A stretch of 64,000 nt of DNA from Skeletonema tropicum (GCA_037178625.1 CM074139.1:1550001-1614000), one strand, 5' to 3'; counted from the stretch's first letter, positions 31,830 through 41,613 are shown. Notes: generated by a model from the sequence alone, not told the origin. Translations and numbers: made by a program.

Positions 31830-32525
31830 TGTCAATTCAAGCAATATCCGCTGCTAGTGGTGCATTATAGTTGGCAACGATAGTACGAAAGGACATATAC
31901 ACGGCTCATGGTAACTGCACTTGTAGCGACGATGTTACAGTCTCGTATGCGACTTGATGAAGGCCAATTGAGCGTAGAGCTAGCTGTTTGCGACACATTT
32001 ATGTGTGTAGCGACGTGAATATGAGCCTGAGCCGCTGCTAGTGGTTCATTATAGTTGGCAACAATAGTATAGAAGGAAATGTATACGGCTCATGGTAACT
32101 ACACTTGTAGCGGAGATGTTACAGCCTCGTATGCGACTTGATGAAGGCCGATTGAGCGTAGAGCCAGCTCCGTCTTTCACCAACTCAATGTGTGCAGCGA
32201 CGTGAATATGAGCCTGAGCCGCTGCTAGTGGTTCATTATAGTTGGCAACGATAGTATAGAAGGAAATGTATACGGCTCATGAGGACTACACTTGTAGCGG
32301 AGATGTTACAGCCTCGTATGCGACTTGATGAAGGCCAATCGAGCGTAGAGCCAGCTCCGTCTTTCACCATTACAATGTCTGTAGCGACGTGGATATGAGC
32401 CTGAGCAGCTGCTGGTGGTTCATTATAGTTGGCAACGATAGTATAGAAGGAAATGTATACGGCTCATGAGGACTACACTTGTAGCGGCGATGCTGCAGTC
32501 TCTATGCGACTTGATGAAGGCACAG
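31830..32525. repeat. Tandem array, about 187-bp units
   Basis: The block ttggcaac occurs at 31871, 32055, 32242 and 32429 (spacings 184, 187, 187), each within a conserved unit containing tacggctcatg, cacttgtagcg and cgacttgatgaaggc. The units are closer to one another than those of the preceding 175-bp array and unrelated to them by eye. No protein is encoded. Confidence 0.9.
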
Positions 32526-33781
32526 TAGAATTCAGTCACGGATTAACCCGTGACTGACTGACGGTTTCTGGCGGGAAAGAGGTTGGTAAGGCCGTGAAAG
32601 GTGAACTTAAACCAGGCAGGAGCAGGAGGAGCTCGGGCTCGGGCTGGTCCCGAAGACGCCTGTGGTGCCTACTGGGCAGGAATTGGTCGACGGATGTGGA
32701 ACGCGAAGGCTTTGGTGCAAGCAAGGCCAAACTGCTGGAGGAAGTGGATTTTTTGGGGGTGGGTGCCGTGTAGGAATGACCGTAGAATTTCTGGTCAGCT
32801 GGTTTGGATGAGGACCAGGAGGAGTTTGCGAGAGGGAGGATGCCATGCGGGGCCGAACTTTGGAGGGAGTCGAGGTACACATCTTTGCAGCTTGGGGCCA
32901 GTTGGCGGAGAAGGAGAGTGGTCGAATCGGATCGTCACCGAAAAGGAATCTGCGGAGCTAAGTACCCCCGACACATACCCACTCCTTTTTGCTGGGTTTT
33001 GATAGGTGTGGGTACCAACAGAGATCTTCAGTGATGAATAAATAAGAAGTAGCACTGCCAATTCCAGCTCTGCCTGCATTAAACGCTCTCCTCGAGGGTG
33101 TCAGTAACACGTAGATAGACACGCTTGGTTTGATGATCCTCATCTGCAAAAATTGAGCTTGCTTTCAGCGTTTCGAGAAGGCTTTCCTCTCGGCTGTATA
33201 TTCATCTGGTCCGATGCATGCTTTATCGCCTTTTGGTTCCTTTTGACGTACAATAAGTACCCACCCTCATGTCCATAAGAGCACTACCACCTACCTTGGG
33301 TAGATAGATAGCAAGGTCCTCGGTATGGGTATCACCAGTCAAAAACTGATGATACAATACCCACACTACACCCTTACTTCCTCAACTTACCTTCGGGTAG
33401 ATACTTCGGGCGTGGGCCCCAAACCCGACCATTATGACGCACGAAGATCGATAAGAGCAACATACCTACCGTACGGCTGGGTTCAAATAGCACTTTTGAA
33501 TTCAATTACGGGAGTTAAACAACGAATGAGGTATCATTGAGATCCTATGGACCAACAGGATGTGATTTCTGTTTCGTTTGGGCCTGTAAGACCAGTAGTT
33601 GTGGTGTTATTGGCGGCCGTAGGAGAGGGTATTTCACCATGGTTTAGCTCATTTTGAGTGATGACTTTCTCGTAGAAAACTTTTGTACGTAGGAATTGGT
33701 TGGAGTTTGGACCGTCACTCAGTCTGTCTCATCTAATTTCTGAAATTGGGAATTCCTCACAAATGCTTCAAGTGCATAAAA
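32526..33781. other. Unassigned region with a GC-rich block
   Basis: 32590-33000 is clearly richer in G and C than its surroundings and is open on both strands for 91-133 codons, but none of the translations shows a motif. It may be a gene relic or an insertion. The remainder (33000-33780) contains short repeats such as gggtagata and no gene that can be supported. Confidence 0.4.
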
Positions 33782-33933
33782 AAATCGGGGGAACACTTTT
33801 CGCATTCAAAAGTGTATGGAATTGCCCTTTTTAAGTTTCTACGGCATGCTACACGAGTTATGGCCCGTAACGTGCAAAAAAAAAGCAGGAAACAATTCCT
33901 CCGAGAACATTTTGAAAAGTGTTCCCCCGATTT
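33782..33933. repeat. 152-bp foldback with 20-bp perfect arms
   Basis: The 20-mer starting aaatcgggggaac (33782-33801) is repeated as its exact complement at 33914-33933, giving a long-stem hairpin with a 112-nt interior. No target duplication was identified. It may be a small foldback element or a source of hairpin RNA. Confidence 0.75.
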
Positions 33934-34024
33934 AAATGATGCGCTATTTGGACCCAGCCGTACTTACAGTATTGTACCATAGCCACTGAAAACACTCGTG
34001 TGCGTGCATGCATCACAATACCAT

Positions 34025-35299
34025 ATGAGTACCTCGCTACAATATTCAGTGATGATTGCTGAAAACATCTCCTCAGCAATAGTACTATTGAGCTGCTGCG
34101 CTGCACATCATGTGCATGCCTGGTCGTCAATCCCGTCGTCACCATCAACACTTCATCAAAGAAGCATCGCGGTACCATCGGCATCGGCCACTCTTCTTGC
34201 AAACAACATTGGCCGTTCTTGGATCACAACAGCTTTATTTCTTGCAGATACCGCCGCTTCTCCTACCTCTGGCGAAGAAGAACAGTGTACCGATAATGAT
34301 GACGCGACAATCACACTAACGCGCAAGCCAAAATCAGGCGATATCGTCACCTTCACACTGCAAAGCTTCCAATCCACCGATCCAAATTCCATTGTGGAAC
34401 CGCTCTTTGATACCACCGGAACACTCCAATTACGACTGAATCATGGCAATTATCTCCCAGGGTTGCATCAGATGCTTTCCACAATGACACCTGGAGAAAC
34501 TATCACAGGATCCACCATTGATGCTGGATATGGATCATACAATTCACAACTGGTGTTTCAAATTGATGCAACGCAATTGCAAGTGGACACTTCGTTAGTT
34601 AAGATTGGGACTATGCTTGCCATGGGGAATGGGATGGAGGTTCGTGTGACCAAAATTGAGGAGGATGGTGAGAAACTTATGTGGACACTTGATGGGAATC
34701 ATCCGTTGGCGGGTGCATCGTATGAAGTGGATGTGCGATTGGATGCAGTGGAGGAGGCACCTTCTCTCTGGGGATATGGAGATGAAACGGACTCATCGTC
34801 AAAATACGAAGTCGCGACATTTGGGCTGGGATGCTTTTGGGGTGGGGAGCTGGCCTATCAAAGATTACCTGGAGTTGTCTCTACTGCGGTTGGATACACT
34901 CAGGGAGAAAAGGTCAATCCTTCCTATGAAGAAGTTTGTACTGGCACAACTGGGCATACTGAAGCGATCCAGGTGGTATATGATCCAAATGAAGCCTCAT
35001 ATCGTTCACTGTTACACCTTGCATTCAATCGACTTGGTGATGATATCTACAAACAAAATCAGGTGGGAAATGATCGCGGCACACAATATCGAAGCGGAGT
35101 ATATTATCATAACGAAGAGCAACGAAAGGCTGCCGAGGAGCTACTGGAATCGTACGCAGTTGCTGATAAAGAAGTGTTTACAGAAATAAAAGCAGCCAAG
35201 GTCTTCTACACAGCAGAAGACTACCACCAGCAGTATCTGTTGAAAGGCGGCCAAAGCGCCAAGAAGGGAGCAAGTGAGAGCATTCGCTGTTATGGTTAA
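34025..35299 (+). CDS. SlyD-type FKBP fused to peptide methionine sulfoxide reductase A
   Basis: From the ATG at 34025 the product has 424 residues; a second in-frame ATG is at 34052. A hydrophobic leader (SSAIVLLSCCAAHHVHA) followed by Trp suggests a secretory or plastid presequence. Residues about 85-240 form a SlyD-like FKBP: GNYLPGLHQMLSTMTPGET matches the FKBP core, the AGYGSY segment follows, and DGNHPLAG (223-230) is the SlyD hallmark after the flap domain. From about 257 to the end is MsrA: FGLGCFWGGE with catalytic Cys at 270, CTGTTGHTEA, NQVGNDRGTQYRS, then AEDYHQQYLLK and a C-terminal Cys in IRCYG usable for recycling. MsrA reduces methionine-S-sulfoxide in proteins; the FKBP part would act as a prolyl isomerase or chaperone on the same clients. 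The fusion is a single exon. Confidence 0.9.
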   Translation: MSTSLQYSVMIAENISSAIVLLSCCAAHHVHAWSSIPSSPSTLHQRSIAVPSASATLLANNIGRSWITTALFLADTAASPTSGEEEQCTDNDDATITLTRKPKSGDIVTFTLQSFQSTDPNSIVEPLFDTTGTLQLRLNHGNYLPGLHQMLSTMTPGETITGSTIDAGYGSYNSQLVFQIDATQLQVDTSLVKIGTMLAMGNGMEVRVTKIEEDGEKLMWTLDGNHPLAGASYEVDVRLDAVEEAPSLWGYGDETDSSSKYEVATFGLGCFWGGELAYQRLPGVVSTAVGYTQGEKVNPSYEEVCTGTTGHTEAIQVVYDPNEASYRSLLHLAFNRLGDDIYKQNQVGNDRGTQYRSGVYYHNEEQRKAAEELLESYAVADKEVFTEIKAAKVFYTAEDYHQQYLLKGGQSAKKGASESIRCYG

Positions 35300-35520
35300 A
35301 GAGTAGTTGAATTTCTAACTTTTCTCGGAAGAGATCACTCTATTATTTTTTATCATGCTGGCAAACTTTTAAACTTATTACCAGCAACAAGGCAGTATAT
35401 TCTAACTCCTTATTATAACACTACTAGCAAAAAAATACACCCAGCATATGAACATTGATCTGGGCAAACATATATACGAATCATTTCCTCTCTATCGAAA
35501 CTCATCCGATTTCTTTTTTC

Positions 35521-36878
35521 TCACAACCAAAGTCCAAACGTGACAGCCAAAGTAGTGGTCATCAATGATATTCCAAAGGACGACACCATCGAACTACTAC
35601 TCCTCATCTGGAAATCCTCATAAATAACATGAGCATTCAGATAGCCACGACGACCATCTGATTTACTACTCTTGCTCTTGCTCTTGCCAGACTTGGACTT
35701 GGAAGATTTCGAAGAGTTTTTCGGTGGTTTGAGTGTTTTTGGTTTGGTGCTCTTGCTACCATATGAAAATACAGAACGTGTGGGCTTTCGTGTAGGAGAT
35801 GGGCCAGGGATGAGTGACGATTGTTGTGGTGAATCTGTTGGCGTTTCTGTTGGCGTGCCTGTTGGCGCCTCTGTTGGCTTGTCCGTGGGTGCAGCTGTTA
35901 CTGGTGCAGCTGTTACTGGTGCGGCTGTTACTGGTGCGGCTGTTACTGGTGCAGCTGTTACTGGTGCGGCTGTGGGTGTAATTGTAGGAATAACCGTTTC
36001 ACTGGGAGCTGAAGATGGAGTGAAGGTAGGTTCGTCTGATTTTGGTGGGATGGTTGGTGAACCGTCAGGTAACGCTGGGCAGAATGCTGGCCATGCCCCT
36101 CCCAGGTCGGGTTCCTGATTGATTTGAGAATTAATACACGCATAGAAGGAAACAAAACAAGTTGAGCAGTCGATTGAATTGAGTTTGCAAATACAAGTCA
36201 TATGTTCCTCGTGTGAATCGAATCAGTTTTGTGCACACTTACAACTTTAACCCATCCAATCTGATTGCCCACCTGCACAGGGTTGTTGTCTCTTCCACAA
36301 TTTGTCATTTCATAGAGCCAAAAGAATCGATTCCTAACCACCTTGCCACTCCCAGTCTTTGCGTACATAATCAATGATGCACCTCCTGGCACTAATGCGG
36401 GGTCTTCCAACTGATCCTCCAGTGGAATAGACGTGTCGAGCTCGGATGACACTGAGTAGAATTGCATTGCGCCGCCATCCATTAATGAGGTTGTCAAGTA
36501 GGTATTGTCTTGATTAATTACTGTCATGTCACCGTCGATGCCGAATTCTAGGAATTGGGCAGACACTACCTCTTCGATGTTTTCTGGGATCTGGAGACTT
36601 CGGCGTGGTTCATTCTCCTCGTCATGTTCACTGTCTCGGAGTAGTCGTCTCAGGATTTCATCACTGGCTGGTTGGCCTGGCACGGCGTCGACAAACTCTT
36701 GGAAGCACATGGCAGTCAAAACACCAGGATTGCCTTTTATTGTGTTTACTTCACAGTCATAATTGTTCAAGTCAAGGACGAAATTAAATATGGTGGGCGA
36801 GCAAGAGCATATACCTTGTGCCTGTGCGCCAACCGCGGCGGATGCCAGAAGGATGACAACATGTGATACTTTATTCAT
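35521..36878 (-). CDS. Secreted or surface protein with Pro/Thr linker and Lys/Ser-rich tail
   Basis: Exons 36243-36878 and 35521-36114 (128-bp intron, gtaagt to aatcag) give 409 residues. The start chosen begins MNKVSHVVILLASAAVGAQAQ, a clear signal peptide. A Cys-containing N-terminal domain (ICSCSPTIFNF onward, to about 212) has no recognised family. Exon 2 codes a Thr/Pro linker with five 5-residue APVTA units, then KPTEAPTGTPTETPT. A Lys/Ser cluster with spacing KSSKSKSGKSKSKSSK follows, and the protein ends in a hydrophobic segment. The tail pattern resembles the Lys-rich clusters that direct silaffins to the silica wall, which makes this a cell-wall candidate by inference. The terminal hydrophobic stretch could be a GPI signal or membrane anchor. 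Confidence 0.72.
35891..35965. repeat. 15-bp minisatellite, five units, in coding sequence
   Basis: The unit gc(a/g)gctgttactggt is repeated five times head to tail and encodes the APVTA repeats on the minus strand. Because the unit is a multiple of three, copy number could vary without breaking the frame. Confidence 0.9.
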
Positions 36879-37246
36879 TTTGACTGCTGCTGCGGTCGTT
36901 GCCTGCCTAATTATTGAAGGCCGCGTGCCTATTATTTGCCTACTCCCTGTTGCTAATGATCTCTCTATGCAACTGGTACATCTTCTATCATACACAATTA
37001 ATGGTGATGTAACGGCTCAGCATGCCGATGAAAAACTTAGTTTCCATCAGGTACATAATCAAAGTACTATTCCTACGTGAACAAATGTTGTGAGAAAGTC
37101 TCTTTTCATTTTGATTGCATTTTGAACTCATTTGAATTTTTTACGAGAAAAGCGAATAAGCGCAAGAGATGGCCTCGCTCAGCAGCTCTTTCCTGCCGCA
37201 ATCACAGAATGACTGTTGCTCCTCTGGTTGCATTGCATAGACAGCC
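36879..37246. promoter_or_regulatory. Divergent promoter region
   Basis: 368 bp between the surface protein (minus) and the glycosyltransferase (plus). One copy of the recurrent ATTCCTACGT motif lies at 37069-37078. No other site can be named. Confidence 0.35.
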
Positions 37247-38551
37247 ATGATGGACAACAACCCACTCAAATCTCTCCACCTACGCTCCTCTCGAGGTAGA
37301 GGTGAAGGCATGCAAAGCTGGATGATAGTGGACAAAAATAATGAGGTTTCGTCGCATCTACACAGCTTGAGCTATTCCTCGGCTGTGGTCTCTACAGTTC
37401 GATCGACGGTCCGCCCGAAATTGGTTGTATTTGGCGTAGTATTAATGTTAATGGTAACAGCTACTCAGACAATAGTTCAAATGGGCAGAGTTGATCTGTC
37501 AGTGAAAAGCACGAGTGCCACCAGCGGCGGGACCACTTCGTATCTGCGGCATGAGGATCATGAAGCCGATGCAATCGAAGCCCAAGTGGTACAAAATATC
37601 ACCTTAAAAACTGTGCCAGAAAGTGATGTCTGCACAAAAACTAAACACAAAAACCAAAATCAACAACACAAAGTAGTGCTGGATCAGATTGAAATCTTAC
37701 CTAATGATTCTGACGCATTAAACACAAAAGTATTGTGTTTCATCCCAATCATATCAACAGATCACAACGCCAGAGCATTAGACGTTAGGAACACATGGGG
37801 TAAACGATGTGACAAGTTGGTATTTGCAAGCAATGCTACAGACTCCGACATTGGGGCGGTCAAAGTTGACGTATCCGAAGAAGATTGGGCACATTTATGG
37901 GAGAAGCAGCGCGAGACAATGCGTCATATTTGGCAAGTGTATGGCGAGGAGTACGATTACTTCTTGAAAGCAGACCTAGACACGTATGTTATAGTGGAAA
38001 ATCTGAAGGCATACTTGGCATCTGACGAAATACAATCCAAGAAAGATGAGCCTTTGATTCTTGGGAGACGAGTTTCTAGACGTGAGGAGAAGTGGTATCA
38101 GGGTTTTGACCACAACAAGAGTTTAGTGGACGAGTTCTTGAAGATTAGTCACAACAAGTTTCACTATACAATGGGCGGTGCAGGTTATGTGATGAATCAA
38201 AAATACATGGAGAAATTTTATGAGTCAATGGATGAGCATTTTTGTTTGTCAAGTGAACAGGAGATGACCTTTCCGGAGGATGTTGGTATTAATTTTTGCA
38301 TGGGCAATATCGGCGTTTACCCTTATAATACAAGAGATGAGCTTGGGCGCGAGAGGTTTCATCTTAGGTCTCCAGAAGCTTTGTTCAATGTTGATGGAAA
38401 TGACAAATCTGCTTGGCTGTACAAAGTTCATCGAGATGTTGGTGGTATCAAAGGTGGAGCAGACTGTTGCTCACCGGCTAGCATCACTTTTCATCACGTT
38501 AAAGGTCCTGGAGCTTTGTATGATTTTGAGCGCATGATTTACTGCAAATAA
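37247..38551 (+). CDS. C1GALT1-like (GT31) glycosyltransferase
   Basis: A single-exon type II membrane protein of 434 residues: a short cytosolic tail, a membrane segment at about 58-77 (LVVFGVVLMLMVTATQTIVQ) and a lumenal catalytic domain from about 160. The block order matches core-1 beta-1,3-galactosyltransferases: ALDVRNTWGKRCDKLVFAS, LWEKQRETMRHIW, YFLKADLDTYVIVENLKAYL (DxD at D243-D245), HYTMGGAGYVMNQKYM, then FPEDVGINFCMGNIGV and NTRDELGRERF. A Golgi location and transfer of galactose or a related sugar from a UDP donor to O-linked glycans are inferred from the family. The DLD form of the metal-binding motif keeps both Asp residues. A protein with a Thr/Pro-rich, probably O-glycosylated linker lies divergently next door. 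Confidence 0.85.
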   Translation: MMDNNPLKSLHLRSSRGRGEGMQSWMIVDKNNEVSSHLHSLSYSSAVVSTVRSTVRPKLVVFGVVLMLMVTATQTIVQMGRVDLSVKSTSATSGGTTSYLRHEDHEADAIEAQVVQNITLKTVPESDVCTKTKHKNQNQQHKVVLDQIEILPNDSDALNTKVLCFIPIISTDHNARALDVRNTWGKRCDKLVFASNATDSDIGAVKVDVSEEDWAHLWEKQRETMRHIWQVYGEEYDYFLKADLDTYVIVENLKAYLASDEIQSKKDEPLILGRRVSRREEKWYQGFDHNKSLVDEFLKISHNKFHYTMGGAGYVMNQKYMEKFYESMDEHFCLSSEQEMTFPEDVGINFCMGNIGVYPYNTRDELGRERFHLRSPEALFNVDGNDKSAWLYKVHRDVGGIKGGADCCSPASITFHHVKGPGALYDFERMIYCK

Positions 38552-38881
38552 TGAAAGAGTTCTAAGAATGGCAATAATAATTGGCCCTACACTACACAGC
38601 AAATTTCTGATAGATGTTTATGTTGCCTGTAATCTTTCTTCCCATGTATGATAAGTACAAAAACAAGAGCTAACGCCACTACATCCTTTGAGGTAAACAT
38701 TTTACATAACAGTGACTTATAACTTCTTTTTCACTTTCGTTCTACATGTACACGAAATACAAGAGAAGACTTGCTTCTTCTCTCCAATCATTTCTGATAA
38801 TAAAAAACTATTCTCCATATGAAGCTGCCCATTTGCACGCACAAATGATGAACCACAGACAAAAGTATCTTGTAGTTACAT
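38552..38881. other. Convergent 3' spacer
   Basis: 330 AT-rich bp between the ends of two converging genes; it would hold both 3' untranslated regions. No structure was seen. Confidence 0.35.
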
Positions 38882-40102
38882 CTAATTGAGCCAATACCAA
38901 GCAGCAGCCAGCGTTGCCATTAGCAAGTAGCCTGAACCTCCATCTAACAGTGAAGATGCATTCAATTGCATAGATACATCTAATGTGGCATAATGTTTCG
39001 AACTTCCACTACTCTTCCCTGCCTTTCCTGCTACCTCATGAGAACTCTTGCTGCTCTTGGATTTACTACTCTTGCTACTGGACGACTTCCTGCTTCTGGG
39101 TGATTTGGGTGATTTGCGAGATTTTGAGGCGAATATACCGGTTTTCTCTCTAGTAGGTGATGATGTACCAACGATTTCAATCATTGAGGCATCGTTGGTG
39201 GGCTCTGGAGTGTCGTTGCCGTAGTAGGGCAATGAAGTGGGAAATTCTGTAGGAGATCCCGTTATGACACCAGTAGTTGGAGCCTTGGTTGTGGGCTGTG
39301 ATGTTGGTGCCTTGGTATCAACTTCTTGAGCAGTAGGAGATGTGGTTGGTGTCTGGGTATCAACTTGAGCAACAGGTGCTGCAGTCGGTTTGAGAGTTGG
39401 AATTGGTGTGATCACTTCAGTCGAATTGAGTGTAGGTTCAGCTGTGGCAGGTGCAGTAGTTGGTTTAGTGATCTGAGGCATAAGGACCTCATCAATTACT
39501 TGAATGATTCCATTCGATGCTTCTATGTCAGGCTCAGTAATTTTGGTTTTTCCATTCAGCAAAATTTCGTCATCAACAGTAGAGAAGCCAATGGGTAGTC
39601 CTGGGACCAACGTTTCTATATCACCGGGTGCAATTGACAACAAATCTTTGTAAGTGAGCTCACTGGGAGCAACGTGATACAAGAGCACGCCCTTGATTTC
39701 TTCATCAGAGAGCTCCGGCAAAATCGTGAGCTGTTCAAATGCGGCGTCGGTGGGAGCAAAGAGTGTGTATCTGCCATCGCTATTCAATGTATCATATAAG
39801 CCAGTGAGTTCGAGGTAAGAGCAGAGTTTGAAGAACTGATCATCTGAGCAAACATATTGTGCGATGCTTTGTGTTGCAGCGGTGGTAGGAGATGGCGTAG
39901 GAGGAGGTGTTTTGGGTGGTCTTGTGCGAGCAGGCGTAGGAGGCGGTGTCTTCGGTGGCCTTGTAAGAGCAGGCGTCGGTGGAGGTGTTTTGGGTGGACG
40001 TGTTGCATCTTGGAGCTTGCGCAAGTTCGTGATGTCCTGCTTTTGATCAACAGTAGAGGCTGCGGCAACGCCCACGAGAACTTGGCATAGCAAGTACTTC
40101 AT
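38882..40102 (-). CDS. FAS1 (fasciclin-like) surface protein with Lys/Ser-rich tail
   Basis: A single-exon gene of 406 residues. A signal peptide (MKYLLCQVLVGVAAAS) is followed by three near-identical RPPKTPPPTPA repeats, then one FAS1 domain at about 78-210: FFKLCSYLELTGLYDTL, YTLFAPTDAAFEQL (the H1 motif), IKGVLLYHVAPSEL, and GIIQVIDEVLMP (the C-terminal FAS1 motif). A long Thr/Pro/Ala-rich linker leads to a Lys/Ser/Arg cluster (KSSSSKSSKSKSSKSS) and a hydrophobic end suitable for a membrane or GPI anchor. FAS1 domains mediate cell-surface adhesion. The Lys-Ser cluster again resembles silica-targeting clusters of diatom wall proteins. It shares this tail design with the gene at 35521-36878. 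Confidence 0.85.
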   Translation of the reverse strand: MKYLLCQVLVGVAAASTVDQKQDITNLRKLQDATRPPKTPPPTPALTRPPKTPPPTPARTRPPKTPPPTPSPTTAATQSIAQYVCSDDQFFKLCSYLELTGLYDTLNSDGRYTLFAPTDAAFEQLTILPELSDEEIKGVLLYHVAPSELTYKDLLSIAPGDIETLVPGLPIGFSTVDDEILLNGKTKITEPDIEASNGIIQVIDEVLMPQITKPTTAPATAEPTLNSTEVITPIPTLKPTAAPVAQVDTQTPTTSPTAQEVDTKAPTSQPTTKAPTTGVITGSPTEFPTSLPYYGNDTPEPTNDASMIEIVGTSSPTREKTGIFASKSRKSPKSPRSRKSSSSKSSKSKSSKSSHEVAGKAGKSSGSSKHYATLDVSMQLNASSLLDGGSGYLLMATLAAAWYWLN

Positions 40103-40601
40103 TATTTGGTTCTAACGACGCGCAGTAGCTACATATGCATTTATCAACCCCGATACTTAAAAGCAGCAGTAGTATTGACTGGCTATTTCATCGAGCTTTT
40201 AGGCATAAAGGGAGCGGGTAAAGGAAAAGTACACAGTGAAGAGTTGGTTTGAACCCCTCCCGCCGACAAATTTGTCGAGGGGCGGGAAAAGAAAGGAGTT
40301 TCTTGGCACAGTTTCACTTTCTCGCGCATGAATTCAAAAATTAAAAATGGCTCCAAAATGTAAATGGGAGTCTTTTTGTCATTGACATGTTGTGTCGTGC
40401 CATACTGTGACAGTTGAAGTCCGACATGCGACATCCTCCCGTGACATCCAACACCTTCAACTTCACCAAATCCTTTCGTACGCATCACAACAAAACAACC
40501 ATGACCTCGTTGAGGTTGCCTATTCTACGCTAACAATCAGTCCCAAGACGTGGGACACTGATTTCGCACCTCCTTTGACTGACGCCTTGACAACCACAAC
40601 C
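40103..40601. promoter_or_regulatory. Divergent promoter region with palindrome and E2F-like site
   Basis: The spacer between the FAS1 gene and the DUF2358-like gene holds the perfect 14-bp palindrome cgacaaatttgtcg (40264-40277), directly followed by ggcgggaaaa (40281-40290), which fits the E2F consensus. An upstream in-frame extension of the plus-strand gene (from 40392) is open but lacks coding character. Confidence 0.35.
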
Positions 40602-41465
40602 ATGGCAAACCACTGGATATTCAGTCTAATAACACTTCTTACACTCGGACTGACAAGTCCCACAAATGGATTCTCCATCCAACCATCCCCATCATCCGGA
40701 GGAGGAGTAGGCGAAGCAGTCCTCCGCCTAGGAAACAGCCTCGACGGCCTCTACGACAAATCCAGTTCCATCAAATGTCCCTTCTTCCGGCGTCGGGCTG
40801 CCGACGCCATAGACAACACGGCCATACTATTCCACTTTTTCTTAATACGGCACAAGAGTTTACCATGGATATCGGATTTATTGGCCGATCCGAATTATTC
40901 ACCAGAGTTGTTTTTGTGCCCGGGTTGTAAGCCGTATGGACGGCATATTAAGCGGTTGGCGGATGGGACTGCGGAGAAGACGAGGCATTTGTCGGTAGGA
41001 GATGTGGAGGGGAGGATATACGATGATTGGGTGGGTGGGACTACGGAAAGTCGGGGTTATTATATTACTGGCAGGTTGGACTCGACTATTTATACGGATG
41101 ATTGTCTATTCACGAGTCCAGACCCTGATATGCCTGTGAGAGGACTACGAAAGTATTTATCTGCAGCTGCACAATTATTTGATCAGAAACAGAGCTGTGC
41201 AGAACTACTGTCAATATGTAGTACTGAAGGTGGGGGGGAGATGGGACATGGGATTGTCGAGGTGACATGGAGATTGTCAGGTATCATTAATCTTCCTTGG
41301 CATCCAACGGTTGAGCCATGGACTGGTTCCACGAGGTATCATTTAGACGATGAGGGCCTCATCTATATGCATGAGGAGCAGTGGGATATTTCTGTATGGC
41401 GAGCGTTTATTTGCACGTTGTATCCTGAAGCGAGGGAATGGAGCATTTGGAAGAGAGACAATTAG
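40602..41465 (+). CDS. DUF2358-like (NTF2-fold) protein, probably plastid
   Basis: The ATG at 40602 is preferred over an in-frame start 70 codons upstream because it gives a clean signal peptide (WIFSLITLLTLGLTSPTNG) followed by Phe, the diatom plastid-entry pattern. The product has 287 residues. The C-terminal half reads SVGDVEGRIYDDW, STIYTDDCLFTSPDPDMPVRG, EVTWRLSGIINLPWHP, STRYHLDDEGLIYMHEEQWDIS. This matches the DUF2358/SnoaL-like arrangement seen in plastid proteins of algae and plants. The biochemical role of that family is not established. A CPGC pair (LFLCPGCKP) lies in the N-terminal half. The gene is single-exon. Confidence 0.7.
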   Translation: MANHWIFSLITLLTLGLTSPTNGFSIQPSPSSGGGVGEAVLRLGNSLDGLYDKSSSIKCPFFRRRAADAIDNTAILFHFFLIRHKSLPWISDLLADPNYSPELFLCPGCKPYGRHIKRLADGTAEKTRHLSVGDVEGRIYDDWVGGTTESRGYYITGRLDSTIYTDDCLFTSPDPDMPVRGLRKYLSAAAQLFDQKQSCAELLSICSTEGGGEMGHGIVEVTWRLSGIINLPWHPTVEPWTGSTRYHLDDEGLIYMHEEQWDISVWRAFICTLYPEAREWSIWKRDN

Positions 41466-41613
41466 AGATAGTACATTAGATTGTAATCGTAGCTAGCGAA
41501 GATTTCATAGAGAACGCAGAAAGTAATTTGAATCAATTTAGGATTTATTAAGATGACCTATGCAAATGAAGGCACTTGAAGAGAGTAATGGATATGAAAC
41601 AGATTAGAAACGC

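Noticed and set aside
31060..32525. CRISPR-like spaced repeats
   Set aside because: The units are contiguous 175-187 bp tandem repeats with no short repeat/spacer pattern, and the genome is eukaryotic.
33480..33500. ggttcaaat, resembling a tRNA B box
   Set aside because: No A box at the right distance and no cloverleaf could be drawn.
36115..36201. Start of the surface-protein second exon at the ATG near 36201
   Set aside because: Reading through from there would need a 35-bp intron with a poor acceptor. The acceptor at aatcag (36115-36116) gives a normal 128-bp intron in frame.
40392..40601. 70-codon N-terminal extension of the DUF2358-like protein
   Set aside because: The downstream ATG yields a clean signal peptide followed by Phe; the extension would bury it and is not coding-like.
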